Made by a program: the position numbers and the translations under genes
Notes under the pieces: generated by a model
What the model was told of the DNA's origin: nothing
Databases searched by the model: none
Seen by the model: only the letters and a program-made list of their open reading frames with translations
Part shown: positions 1 to 6,306 of the stretch, piece after piece
Position numbering within the stretch: the stretch's first letter is position 1
Layout of the letters: every line of letters starts with the position of its first letter
Assembly (NCBI GenBank): GCA_038146925.1
Contig: JAYQSP010000002.1
Coordinates: forward strand, 62,001 to 126,000
Reading direction: 5' to 3'
Origin: UBA830 sp038146925
GTDB taxonomy: Bacteria > Pseudomonadota > Alphaproteobacteria > MPNO01 > UBA830
DNA length: 64,000 bases

Positions 1-735
1 GATGCCCTCCAGCGCCTTGTTGGTCACCTCGACATGCCGCGCAAGCCAGGCGCGGTAGTCGTCTTTTGTCGCGGGCGGCACCATGCGGTCATAGGTCACG
101 GCGGCGCGGGCGTCGTCCAGCTGCACCAGAAGTCCGGCATCGACCACGGCCCGGTATTCCACCGCCATCGCCGCGCCTATTGCCTCGAGGCAGGCTTCGT
201 CATCGTCGTAATATTCGTTGCGCCGGTCCGGAATAACACTTGCCGGCGCGGCGACGGGCAGGAACCCCTCGGTCACGTTCACCTCGGCGAGAGCGGCTTT
301 GAAATTGGCGATGTCGCGTTGGAGCTCGTCCTGACCGGTATATTCTATCGGCCCGACGCAGACCGATTCCATGACCGTGGCCGGCGGCTGTTCGGAATCG
401 AGGCTTTCGTAAAACTGGGAAAACCGGGTGCGGTCCGCGCCGGCCTTGAAGGGGTTCTCGCCTTTCATCGCCTGGCGTTCGAAACCGCTCAGACGCCTGA
501 GCACGTACTGGGCCCAGCTGATGGACTTGCCGAACTCGCCGTCGGAGATAACGTCGATACCGTGATCGGCCTGTTCGCGGACAATATCCCGGACCGAACT
601 TTTCAGACATTTCGTGTATCCGTCCCGGTCATAATCCTCGCCGGCCTGAAGCGGACGGATGTAATCGACCAGGTCCGGCGGGCGGATGAGGCTGCCCACG
701 TGGGTCGTCAATATGCGGTCGGTGCTGCGTTCCAT
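1..735 (-). CDS. MetE C-terminal-like (cobalamin-independent methionine synthase family) protein, 3' part outside window
   Basis: Translating the minus strand from the ATG at 735 gives an uninterrupted 245-codon frame that runs off the left edge. It opens MERSTDRILTTHVGSL and contains ISDGEFGKS, both typical of the UROD/MetE-like TIM barrel. The N-terminus is nearly the same as that of the divergent gene at 922, so the two are paralogues. AGAGG lies about 6 nt before the ATG. The Zn-ligand half of the barrel (HxC, distal Cys) would lie outside the window, so activity cannot be judged. Such stand-alone MetE-C proteins move methyl or alkyl groups onto thiols; the substrate here is unknown. The family call is good, the function is open. 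Confidence 0.85.
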   Translation of the reverse strand, partial: MERSTDRILTTHVGSLIRPPDLVDYIRPLQAGEDYDRDGYTKCLKSSVRDIVREQADHGIDVISDGEFGKSISWAQYVLRRLSGFERQAMKGENPFKAGADRTRFSQFYESLDSEQPPATVMESVCVGPIEYTGQDELQRDIANFKAALAEVNVTEGFLPVAAPASVIPDRRNEYYDDDEACLEAIGAAMAVEYRAVVDAGLLVQLDDARAAVTYDRMVPPATKDDYRAWLARHVEVTNKALEGI

Positions 736-921
736 GCCTGTTACCTCTTCTGCTGCGATACCGGCGCTTGGCGGCGAATTTCCCTGATTTAATTAGGCGA
801 GTCCGAATGGCCTGTCCATGCACACTCTGAGCGGCCCCGTCACCGCATGCGGATTGCACCGGCATCGTGCTGGTCGTAACCTTCGGCATCCGAGTGACAG
901 CAAACGAAGAACGGATACAGG
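736..921. promoter_or_regulatory. Divergent promoter region between two MetE-like paralogues
   Basis: The 186-bp gap separates two divergently transcribed paralogues, so both promoters must lie here. Ribosome-binding sites are visible at each edge (AGAGG for the minus gene, ACAGG just before ATG 922). I see no riboswitch-like fold and no convincing -35/-10 pair. Shared control by one regulator is an inference from the layout only. Confidence 0.4.
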
Positions 922-2091
922 ATGAAAACCAGCACCGACCGCATATTGACGACCCACGTGGGCAGCCTGCCCCGCCCCGACTCGCTTATCGATTTCATGA
1001 TCGCGGAAGACAAAGGCGAGAGCTATGACGAGGCAGCTTTCGAAACCGCGCTGACGGCGGCGGTCAAAGACGTGGTGGAGCACCAGAAGAATCTCGGCGT
1101 CGACATCGTCTCTGACGGCGAATTCAGCAAGCGTGGCTTCGCGGTGTACGCCCATGAAAGGCTGGCCGGGCTGGAACCGACCGGCCGTGCGCGGCCGTCC
1201 CCTTGGGAAATTTCACGCGAATCGGACTCCTTTCCCGAATTCTATGCCGGCGAGGCTGCAGCCAAGGACCGCAAGCCGACGCAAAGCTCCATGCAGATGA
1301 GCTGCACCGGGCCAATTTCCTACAAAGGGCAGAAGCAGCTCAATCGCGACCTGGCAAACCTGAAAGCGGCCTGCGAAGCGGCGGGTGTGGAAGAGGCATT
1401 CATGCCTGCAATTTCGCCGTCCGACGTGGTCGGCAACCAGCTGAACGAACACTATGCCACAGAAGAAGAGTTCCTGACCGCGGTTGCCGATGCACTGAAC
1501 GAAGAATACAGCGCCATCGTCGATGCCGGGTTCATCCTTCAGATCGACGACCCTCGGCTGATCAACTACTACGTCAAGAACCCGCAACTTAGCATCGATG
1601 ATTGCCGCGCCTGGGCGGAGGAACAGGTGGAAGCCATCAACTATTCTCTGAAAGGCATTCCGGCGGACAGGATCCGCTATCACACCTGTTACGGCATCAA
1701 TATGGGCCCGCGTGTGCACGACATGGAGATGAAGGACTATGTCGACATCATCCTGAAGATCAATGCCAACGCTTATTCGTTCGAGGCCGCCAACCCCCGC
1801 CACGAGCACGAATGGCGCCTGTGGGAAACCGTGACCCTGCCGGACGAGAAAGTGCTGATTCCCGGCACGATCACGCATTCGTCCGTACTGGTGGAACATG
1901 CCGAGCTGGTGGCCGACCGGATCGAACGCTATGCCAATGTGGTGGGTCGCGAACGGGTGATCGCGGGGGGAGATTGCGGCTTTGGGACCCAGGCCAGCGC
2001 CGAGCCGGAAGTTCACCCCACCATTGTCTGGGCCAAGTTCGAGGCGATGGGCGAAGGCGCTAAGATCGCTACAGCCCGCCTCTGGGACTGA
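922..2091 (+). CDS. MetE C-terminal-like cobalamin-independent methionine synthase family protein
   Basis: This 389-residue protein matches the catalytic barrel of MetE without the N-terminal half. The start TTHVGSLPRP and VSDGEFSK are family hallmarks. Candidate zinc ligands are present in the right order: His254 and Cys256 (HTC), Glu288 (SFEAANPRHE) and Cys352 (GGDCGFG). Members of this group include thiol methyltransferases and epoxyalkane:coenzyme M transferase-like enzymes; MetE itself needs the missing N-terminal domain for folate. Methyl or alkyl transfer to a thiol is therefore the likely chemistry, with unknown donor. It is divergent from its paralogue at 735. Confidence 0.88.
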   Translation: MKTSTDRILTTHVGSLPRPDSLIDFMIAEDKGESYDEAAFETALTAAVKDVVEHQKNLGVDIVSDGEFSKRGFAVYAHERLAGLEPTGRARPSPWEISRESDSFPEFYAGEAAAKDRKPTQSSMQMSCTGPISYKGQKQLNRDLANLKAACEAAGVEEAFMPAISPSDVVGNQLNEHYATEEEFLTAVADALNEEYSAIVDAGFILQIDDPRLINYYVKNPQLSIDDCRAWAEEQVEAINYSLKGIPADRIRYHTCYGINMGPRVHDMEMKDYVDIILKINANAYSFEAANPRHEHEWRLWETVTLPDEKVLIPGTITHSSVLVEHAELVADRIERYANVVGRERVIAGGDCGFGTQASAEPEVHPTIVWAKFEAMGEGAKIATARLWD

Positions 2092-2130
2092 CCGCGGCGG
2101 TTATACGCCCGGCACGACGCCGAAAAAGAC

Positions 2131-2159
2131 GAAGGGCCACCCCCCTGGGGCGGCCCTTC
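2131..2159 (-). terminator. Rho-independent terminator of the minus-strand sORF unit
   Basis: Arms GAAGGGCC (2131-2138) and GGCCCTTC (2152-2159) form an 8-bp stem. Read on the minus strand the stem is followed by GTCTTTTT, a proper U-tract, so it best terminates a minus-strand transcript. It may also stop the gene ending at 2091, but the plus side lacks a U-tract. Confidence 0.65.
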
Positions 2160-2164
2160 CATTG

Positions 2165-2203
2165 TCAGACACAGTCCTGACGCGGACCATGAATGCGTCG
2201 CAT
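2165..2203 (-). CDS. Possible 12-residue peptide translationally coupled to the upstream sORF
   Basis: ATG at 2203 overlaps the TGA of the upstream 25-residue sORF (TGATG). The frame encodes MRRIHGPRQDCV and stops just before the terminator stem. A TGATG overlap is typical of translational coupling, but at 12 codons chance is quite possible. Confidence 0.2.
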   Translation of the reverse strand: MRRIHGPRQDCV

Positions 2204-2280
2204 CAGCCGAAGCGAACCCCGTCAGAGGCGACGATCCAGATCCGTGCAGTCGAAGACCGCACCTTGAGACAATGAGACAC
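2203..2280 (-). CDS. Predicted 25-residue small protein with very strong Shine-Dalgarno
   Basis: A GTG at 2280 opens a 25-codon frame beginning MSHCLKVRSS and ending SDGVRFG. It is preceded by GAAAGGAGGTGATCCA at ideal spacing (GGAGG, 7 nt, GTG). It sits upstream of a U-tailed terminator at 2131-2159, so leader, sORF and terminator form a self-contained unit of about 200 nt. Within the ORF, 2244-2262 can fold into a small hairpin. I do not recognise the peptide. It could be a small protein, a leader peptide, or a dual-function RNA. Confidence 0.45.
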   Translation of the reverse strand: MSHCLKVRSSTARIWIVASDGVRFG

Positions 2281-2296
2281 TGGATCACCTCCTTTC
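2280..2296 (-). promoter_or_regulatory. Extended Shine-Dalgarno complementary to 17 nt of the 16S 3' tail
   Basis: On the minus strand the sequence GAAAGGAGGTGATCCAG is complementary to the canonical bacterial 16S 3' end (CUGGAUCACCUCCUUUC) over 17 nt; most genes here match 4-6 nt. Its position just before GTG 2280 argues that it is functional. Confidence 0.5.
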
Positions 2297-2326
2297 GATT
2301 GTTGAAAACCACGGAGGAGTATGAGC

Positions 2327-2343
2327 CGGCGACTGAGTCGCCG
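2327..2343. other. Short perfect hairpin near the sORF promoter side
   Basis: CGGCGAC and GTCGCCG form a 7-bp stem with a TGA loop. It sits upstream of the minus-strand sORF. On the plus strand it follows a separate mini-ORF with a GGAGGAG site (ATG 2321, 14 residues, mostly Arg). It may be an operator or RNA hairpin; the role is unknown. Confidence 0.25.
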
Positions 2344-2373
2344 CAAGCGACACCTATGCGCCTGACCGGGTGA

Positions 2374-3070
2374 CACCCGTTTCAGGGGTCTGCGCTCGCC
2401 ATCTGGAAGGACGCAACGCTATTCACCGAAGACAGCCCCAACATCGTCTGGCGTGGGGCGGAACCGGCATTCTATTTTTTAGCGTGCCCGCGTTGGATGA
2501 GATCTTTTTTCGACGAGCTGGGCACATTTCTGCCCTTTATTACCTTGTTCACCGCCACAGCCATACCACTCAGCCTGACCCCTGGCTTCTCATGGAAATC
2601 CGTCGTCAGTCTCCGCAGGTTCAGCGGTTATCTGCCGGAAACGATCGCCTGAGCAATGGGGTACGGCGCAGTCACATTCGGGTTCGCCTATCTATTGGCA
2701 CCTGAGAGAATTTTCAGCTTTCCGCGCTCCCGTCTGGACCGCTTGCCGCCAGTGATTTCGCTCTATTCGTTCCTATCGGTGTTGGTGCAGGAGATCGCCG
2801 ACAGCCTGCTGTTTTTCGAACGCAACTGCTGCCTGCTCCAAAGCTGTGCCAGCGCGATCCTGCTCAGTGCGGTCGTCTTCGCAGCCGCGCCCGGATTTTA
2901 CCAGAACTGGGTGGCGGTCATCCTATCGTCCGGGCGGCGAGCTGGACTTCGCCTGGTCATACGTGCGGACATCGTCGCTCCTGCTGCTCTGAATTTTTCA
3001 AGGTCGGGTCGGCCAGATCCTGTTCGCCGCCGGGCTGGGTATCTTTTTCTATCACGGGGCCATCGGCTGA
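2374..3070 (+). pseudogene. Decayed integral membrane protein gene
   Basis: Frame 1 from 2374 is protein-like but is cut by TGA at 2650-2652. Beyond the stop, hydrophobic segments continue (AMGYGAVTFGFAYLLAP, ISLYSFLSVLVQEIADSLL). Near 2925 the sense jumps to another frame (GGELDFAWSYVRTSSLLLL), then after a further break comes GQILFAAGLGIFFYHGAIG and TGA at about 3070. Several hydrophobic segments across two or three frames are what a degenerating membrane protein would leave. I cannot name the family. No intact start with a ribosome-binding site is visible. Confidence 0.45.
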
Positions 3071-3098
3071 AAGCCGGAACCGAACGCCAACGGAACGG

Positions 3099-4229
3099 TC
3101 AGTTCAATTCGACTTCCCATGCGCGATACCCGTATACCCAGTCGGCGTTGCCCTGCTCCTTCATCCATTCATTGGCAAGCGAGTTACGCTGGATCGACGC
3201 GGTTCGTTCCATCCGGGCGTTCTCGTAGCAGCGCAGCGCAGCAGGCACGGTGTCGAGGTCAGCACCATCGAGCGCCCGTGCCAGCACCACCGCATCCTCG
3301 ATCGCCATGCAGGCCCCCTGGGCCATGAACGGCACCATGGGATGCGCCGCGTCGCCCAACAGCGTCGCCCGACCAGCCGACCAGCGTTCCATGGGCTCTC
3401 GAACATGCAGCGCCGACTTAGTGACCTCCGAGCAGGCATCCAGCAGGGCGCGCGCTTCCGGATGAAAATCGCTGTACATGTCGCGCAGTTCCTCGACATC
3501 GCCCGGCAGGGTCCAGCCTTCCTCGGTCCAACCTTCCTGCGGCGTGGTCGCGAAAACGAAGATCTCCTCGCCCCGGGTCAGAGGAAACACCACCAGCTGG
3601 GTTTCCGGGTTGGGTCCCCACCATTTGGTGAAGGCGTCGAGATTGGGAATGTCGCCCGCCCGCTCGCGGGGGAACGTCGCGCGATAGGACACGATGCCGG
3701 TGAATTTCGGATCGTCTCTGCCGAACAGCGCAGTGCGCACCGCCGAATGGATGCCGTCGGCGCCAACGATGACGTCCACGTCCTCGGTCGTGCCGTCTTC
3801 GAACGAGATCTCCGTGCGGGCATCTTCACTGACGACGTCTTTGACTTTTTTGCCGAGACGCAGCCGCTCGGCTGGCACCTTGCCCTCGAGCGCCTTGAGC
3901 AGATCCGCGCGGTGAATTGTCAGCTGCGGCGCGCCGTATTTCTCTTCCGCGGCGCTGCTCATCGGCAGACGGGATGTTTCCTCGCCGGTGTCCCAGGTGC
4001 GACTGATGCGAAATGTGGGCCGCGCCGCCTTTTCGCGCAGCACGTCGCCAACCTCCAGCCTGTCTACGGCGTGCACCGCGTTCGGCGTCAGGTTGACGTC
4101 GGACCCGATCCGTGTGAACTGGGTTGCTTGTTCAAACACCACCGGATCATGACCCTCCTTGTCGAGGGCGATCGCAGCGGCGAGGCCTCCTACCCCACCG
4201 CCGCAAATTCCGATACGCAGTCCCTTCAC
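3099..4229 (-). CDS. FAD-dependent monooxygenase (salicylate hydroxylase-like)
   Basis: The 376-residue protein is a class A flavoprotein hydroxylase. The Rossmann GxGxxG is at residues 10-15 (GGGVGG), followed by the acidic end of beta2 (VVFEQ). The DG motif (VGADGIHSAVR) and the GD motif (LLGDAAHPMVP, then MAIEDA) are intact. Such enzymes hydroxylate aromatic acids using NAD(P)H and O2. No ring-cleavage or transport genes flank it, so the substrate is undetermined. Length is usual for the 3-hydroxybenzoate/salicylate branch. It is monocistronic and ends next to the decayed gene at 3070. Confidence 0.88.
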   Translation of the reverse strand: MKGLRIGICGGGVGGLAAAIALDKEGHDPVVFEQATQFTRIGSDVNLTPNAVHAVDRLEVGDVLREKAARPTFRISRTWDTGEETSRLPMSSAAEEKYGAPQLTIHRADLLKALEGKVPAERLRLGKKVKDVVSEDARTEISFEDGTTEDVDVIVGADGIHSAVRTALFGRDDPKFTGIVSYRATFPRERAGDIPNLDAFTKWWGPNPETQLVVFPLTRGEEIFVFATTPQEGWTEEGWTLPGDVEELRDMYSDFHPEARALLDACSEVTKSALHVREPMERWSAGRATLLGDAAHPMVPFMAQGACMAIEDAVVLARALDGADLDTVPAALRCYENARMERTASIQRNSLANEWMKEQGNADWVYGYRAWEVELN

Positions 4230-4329
4230 CTGATTTATCCCCGCCGGATGATTACCGGCAGCAGTCTAACATCCACCGGAACGGGCAGAATAGCGCCCAA
4301 GCGAAAAGGGGCGGGCGCATCCAGGGTGT

Positions 4330-4785
4330 TTAGGCAGCAACCTGCCAGTCGTCGATGGCGACTGGGTGCATGTCGTAAACCGCCCGGTATTCGATTTCGA
4401 ACGCCTCGTCGATGGAAATACCGTCAGCCTCAGCGCGATCCTCAGCCAGATCCTTCGCCACCTCGCGGGCATGGGCATCGCGCTCCGCCTCTGTCCAGCA
4501 CCGATAGAGTGGCCACTGGTTGGAGTATTCGTTGACCCATTCGCACCCCGTCATTTCCGACAGGATCCCGTGCGCCAGATGATCGCGGGTATCCGCGAAC
4601 AGGGTGGCGCCACGGATGTAGCCGTGATCGTCGGTCGACGCTAGAAATGCCGTTCCGCTGAACCGGTCGCGGATCACGCAGCCGCGGTGGCTCAGGCTAA
4701 TATCCAGCGGCACCGCACGCCGGCTATTCCAGGCATAAAGCTGGCTGACGGGGATTTTCTGGGTCGGCAGGAAATCGCTATACAT
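4330..4785 (-). CDS. Hypothetical protein divergent from a WYL regulator
   Basis: The start is the ATG at 4785, preceded by AAAGGAACAG; the open frame extends further upstream, but that part lies in the promoter. The 151-residue product begins MYSDFLPTQK and has no signal peptide or membrane segment. The N-terminal half is mixed and Trp/Tyr-containing; the C-terminal third is an acidic, probably helical stretch (AEDRAEADGISIDEAFEIEY). I do not recognise the family. Its promoter overlaps that of the WYL-domain regulator at 4894 in mirror symmetry, so it is the obvious regulatory target. WYL regulators often control defence or DNA-damage genes, but nothing in this protein proves such a role. 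Confidence 0.7.
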   Translation of the reverse strand: MYSDFLPTQKIPVSQLYAWNSRRAVPLDISLSHRGCVIRDRFSGTAFLASTDDHGYIRGATLFADTRDHLAHGILSEMTGCEWVNEYSNQWPLYRCWTEAERDAHAREVAKDLAEDRAEADGISIDEAFEIEYRAVYDMHPVAIDDWQVAA

Positions 4786-4843
4786 GATCTGTTCCTTTCG
4801 CTTGGTCGTGTCGTCTGTGCTTTCCGATAATTGAACTTTACCC

Positions 4844-4874
4844 TCATTATACGTCATTTTCCGGGGTATAATAA
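4844..4874. promoter_or_regulatory. Symmetric overlapping divergent promoters with inverted-repeat operator
   Basis: ATTATAC (4846-4852) and GTATAAT (4866-4872) form a perfect inverted repeat with a 13-nt spacer (20 bp centre to centre). Each arm holds a TATAAT -10 box: 4867-4872 for the plus gene and 4851-4846 for the minus gene. With 17-nt spacing, the weak -35 of each promoter (TCATTA 4844-4849 plus; TTATTA 4874-4869 minus) overlaps the -10 of the other. A dimer bound here would control both genes. Confidence 0.6.
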
Positions 4875-4893
4875 AAAGAGGGAGGACCGACAT

Positions 4894-5862
4894 TTGGCTT
4901 ACGCGAAGCTATGCGAATTGCTGGAGACCGCACTTGAGCTGCAGGCAAGCTCGCTGGGACTGACCATTGACCAGTTGATGGAGCGCACCGGCCGCAGCCG
5001 GAAATCGGTGGAGCGCATGCTGGCGGGTCTCGCCGAACTGGGTCTCGAAGCCGAGGCCAGCCGGCTGGAAAGCGACCATCATCTGACAAAGCGCTGGCGA
5101 TTGCGCGCCGACCTGCCGGGTCTGCTGCTGAGCCTGCAGCCACAAGAACGGGGCGCGCTGGAACGCCACCTGCAGACCGTGACCGACGGCACCACGTCCC
5201 GTGCGCTCTCGAAGCTTCTGGCCGCTCAGAAACCGCTCGCCAATCATATAGCCATCGACGAAGAAGAGTTGATCGCCCGCACCGCCCATATCGGCCGAAC
5301 AGGTCCGCGCACCCAGGCCAACGAGGCACATATGGCGATCTTCGAACGCGCCATTCAGGGTTTCGAAAGCCTGAAAATCCGATATCGCACACAGGGGCGT
5401 CCGCGCGCGAGCTGGCGCACCGTCGATCCGCTGGGTTTGCTTTTCGGGCGGTTCGGATATCTGGTCGCAGCGCGAAAGGGCCAGCCCGCGACCTACCGGC
5501 TCGACCTGATCGAGGACGTACGCTCAACGGGTCGAATTTTTGAAGCCCATAAGAGCTGGAACATGAAGGCGTGGGCCGCCGATAGTTTTGGCATCTATCA
5601 CGGCGACGATATACTCAAGATCCGGCTGCGCTTCATCGGAGAAGCGGCCAAACGGGCGGAAAAAGTGCGCTTTCATCCGAGCCAAAAGATGCGTCGCGCC
5701 CGCGGCGAGTTGGTAGTTGATCTCCGCTGTCAGGGCCACCGCGAACTAATCCACGAACTGTGCCATCCCGACTGGCTGGGTCAGGTGAAGATCGAAACGC
5801 CTGACAGTCTGCGTGAAGAATTCGACGATTATTTGCAACAGCTACGCAGCGTCACAGCCTGA
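4894..5862 (+). CDS. WYL-domain transcriptional regulator
   Basis: The likely start is TTG 4894, 8 nt after GGAGG (4881-4885); the upstream extension covers the promoter. The 322-residue protein has an N-terminal winged helix (IDQLMERTGRSRKSVERML), a central WYL fold at about 150-235 (LKIRYRTQGR, VDPLGLLFGRFGYLVAARK) and a C-terminal WCX-like segment ending SLREEFDDYLQQL. WYL proteins bind ligands, often nucleic acids or nucleotides, and control DNA-repair, defence or catabolic genes. It likely autoregulates through the operator at 4844-4874 and controls the divergent gene at 4785. Confidence 0.85.
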   Translation: MAYAKLCELLETALELQASSLGLTIDQLMERTGRSRKSVERMLAGLAELGLEAEASRLESDHHLTKRWRLRADLPGLLLSLQPQERGALERHLQTVTDGTTSRALSKLLAAQKPLANHIAIDEEELIARTAHIGRTGPRTQANEAHMAIFERAIQGFESLKIRYRTQGRPRASWRTVDPLGLLFGRFGYLVAARKGQPATYRLDLIEDVRSTGRIFEAHKSWNMKAWAADSFGIYHGDDILKIRLRFIGEAAKRAEKVRFHPSQKMRRARGELVVDLRCQGHRELIHELCHPDWLGQVKIETPDSLREEFDDYLQQLRSVTA

Positions 5863-6306
5863 GGTACGCGTGGCGCTTTTAGGCGGCAGGTGCTACCCCC
5901 CCGAGAGTCTGCTCAATCCGTCACCCAGTATCAGGTTTCCCGAGTGCCTATACCCAGATGGATAGGGATATCAATCGGCGGTGCCAATCAGCAGGAAACA
6001 CATAACGAGAAAGCCCGGAAGCGATCGTTTCAAGACCCCGCACCTCCCTCAGGAAAAACTGCAAACGATGAGATCAGCACGGGGACCATGGGCCTAAGTC
6101 GTTGACGGCGCAGCGTAAAGCCGGCGTCGCAGAACAAGAATGAGATGCGGGAAGTATGGTGCAAACCTCCCTGTGAGACGACGCACCTAAAAAAACAGGG
6201 AGTCAAACAGGTGCATACCCAGCTCGATGAACCGGTTTGCCAGATTTTCCGCCGTTGCAGCGATAGACTCTTGATAAAGGCTAGCTCCACAGACACCATC
6301 TGAAAC
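5863..6306. other. 444-bp intergenic region upstream of hrpB
   Basis: I see no convincing gene here. CTCCCTGT (6167-6174) and ACAGGGAG (6195-6202) make an 8-bp inverted repeat with a 20-nt loop, which could be a weak terminator or leader hairpin. The hrpB promoter should lie in the right half. Confidence 0.4.

Noticed and set aside
2280..2296. Plus-strand CTGGATCACCTCCTTTC looks like the 3' end of a 16S rRNA gene
   Set aside because: The bases just upstream do not match the conserved 16S end (no GAACCTGCGG), so there is no rRNA remnant; the reverse strand as a Shine-Dalgarno explains it better.
6187..6306. Minus-strand frame ending IELGMHLFDSLFF opposite the hrpB start
   Set aside because: Looks peptide-like but most of it is antisense to hrpB, with no start or domain.
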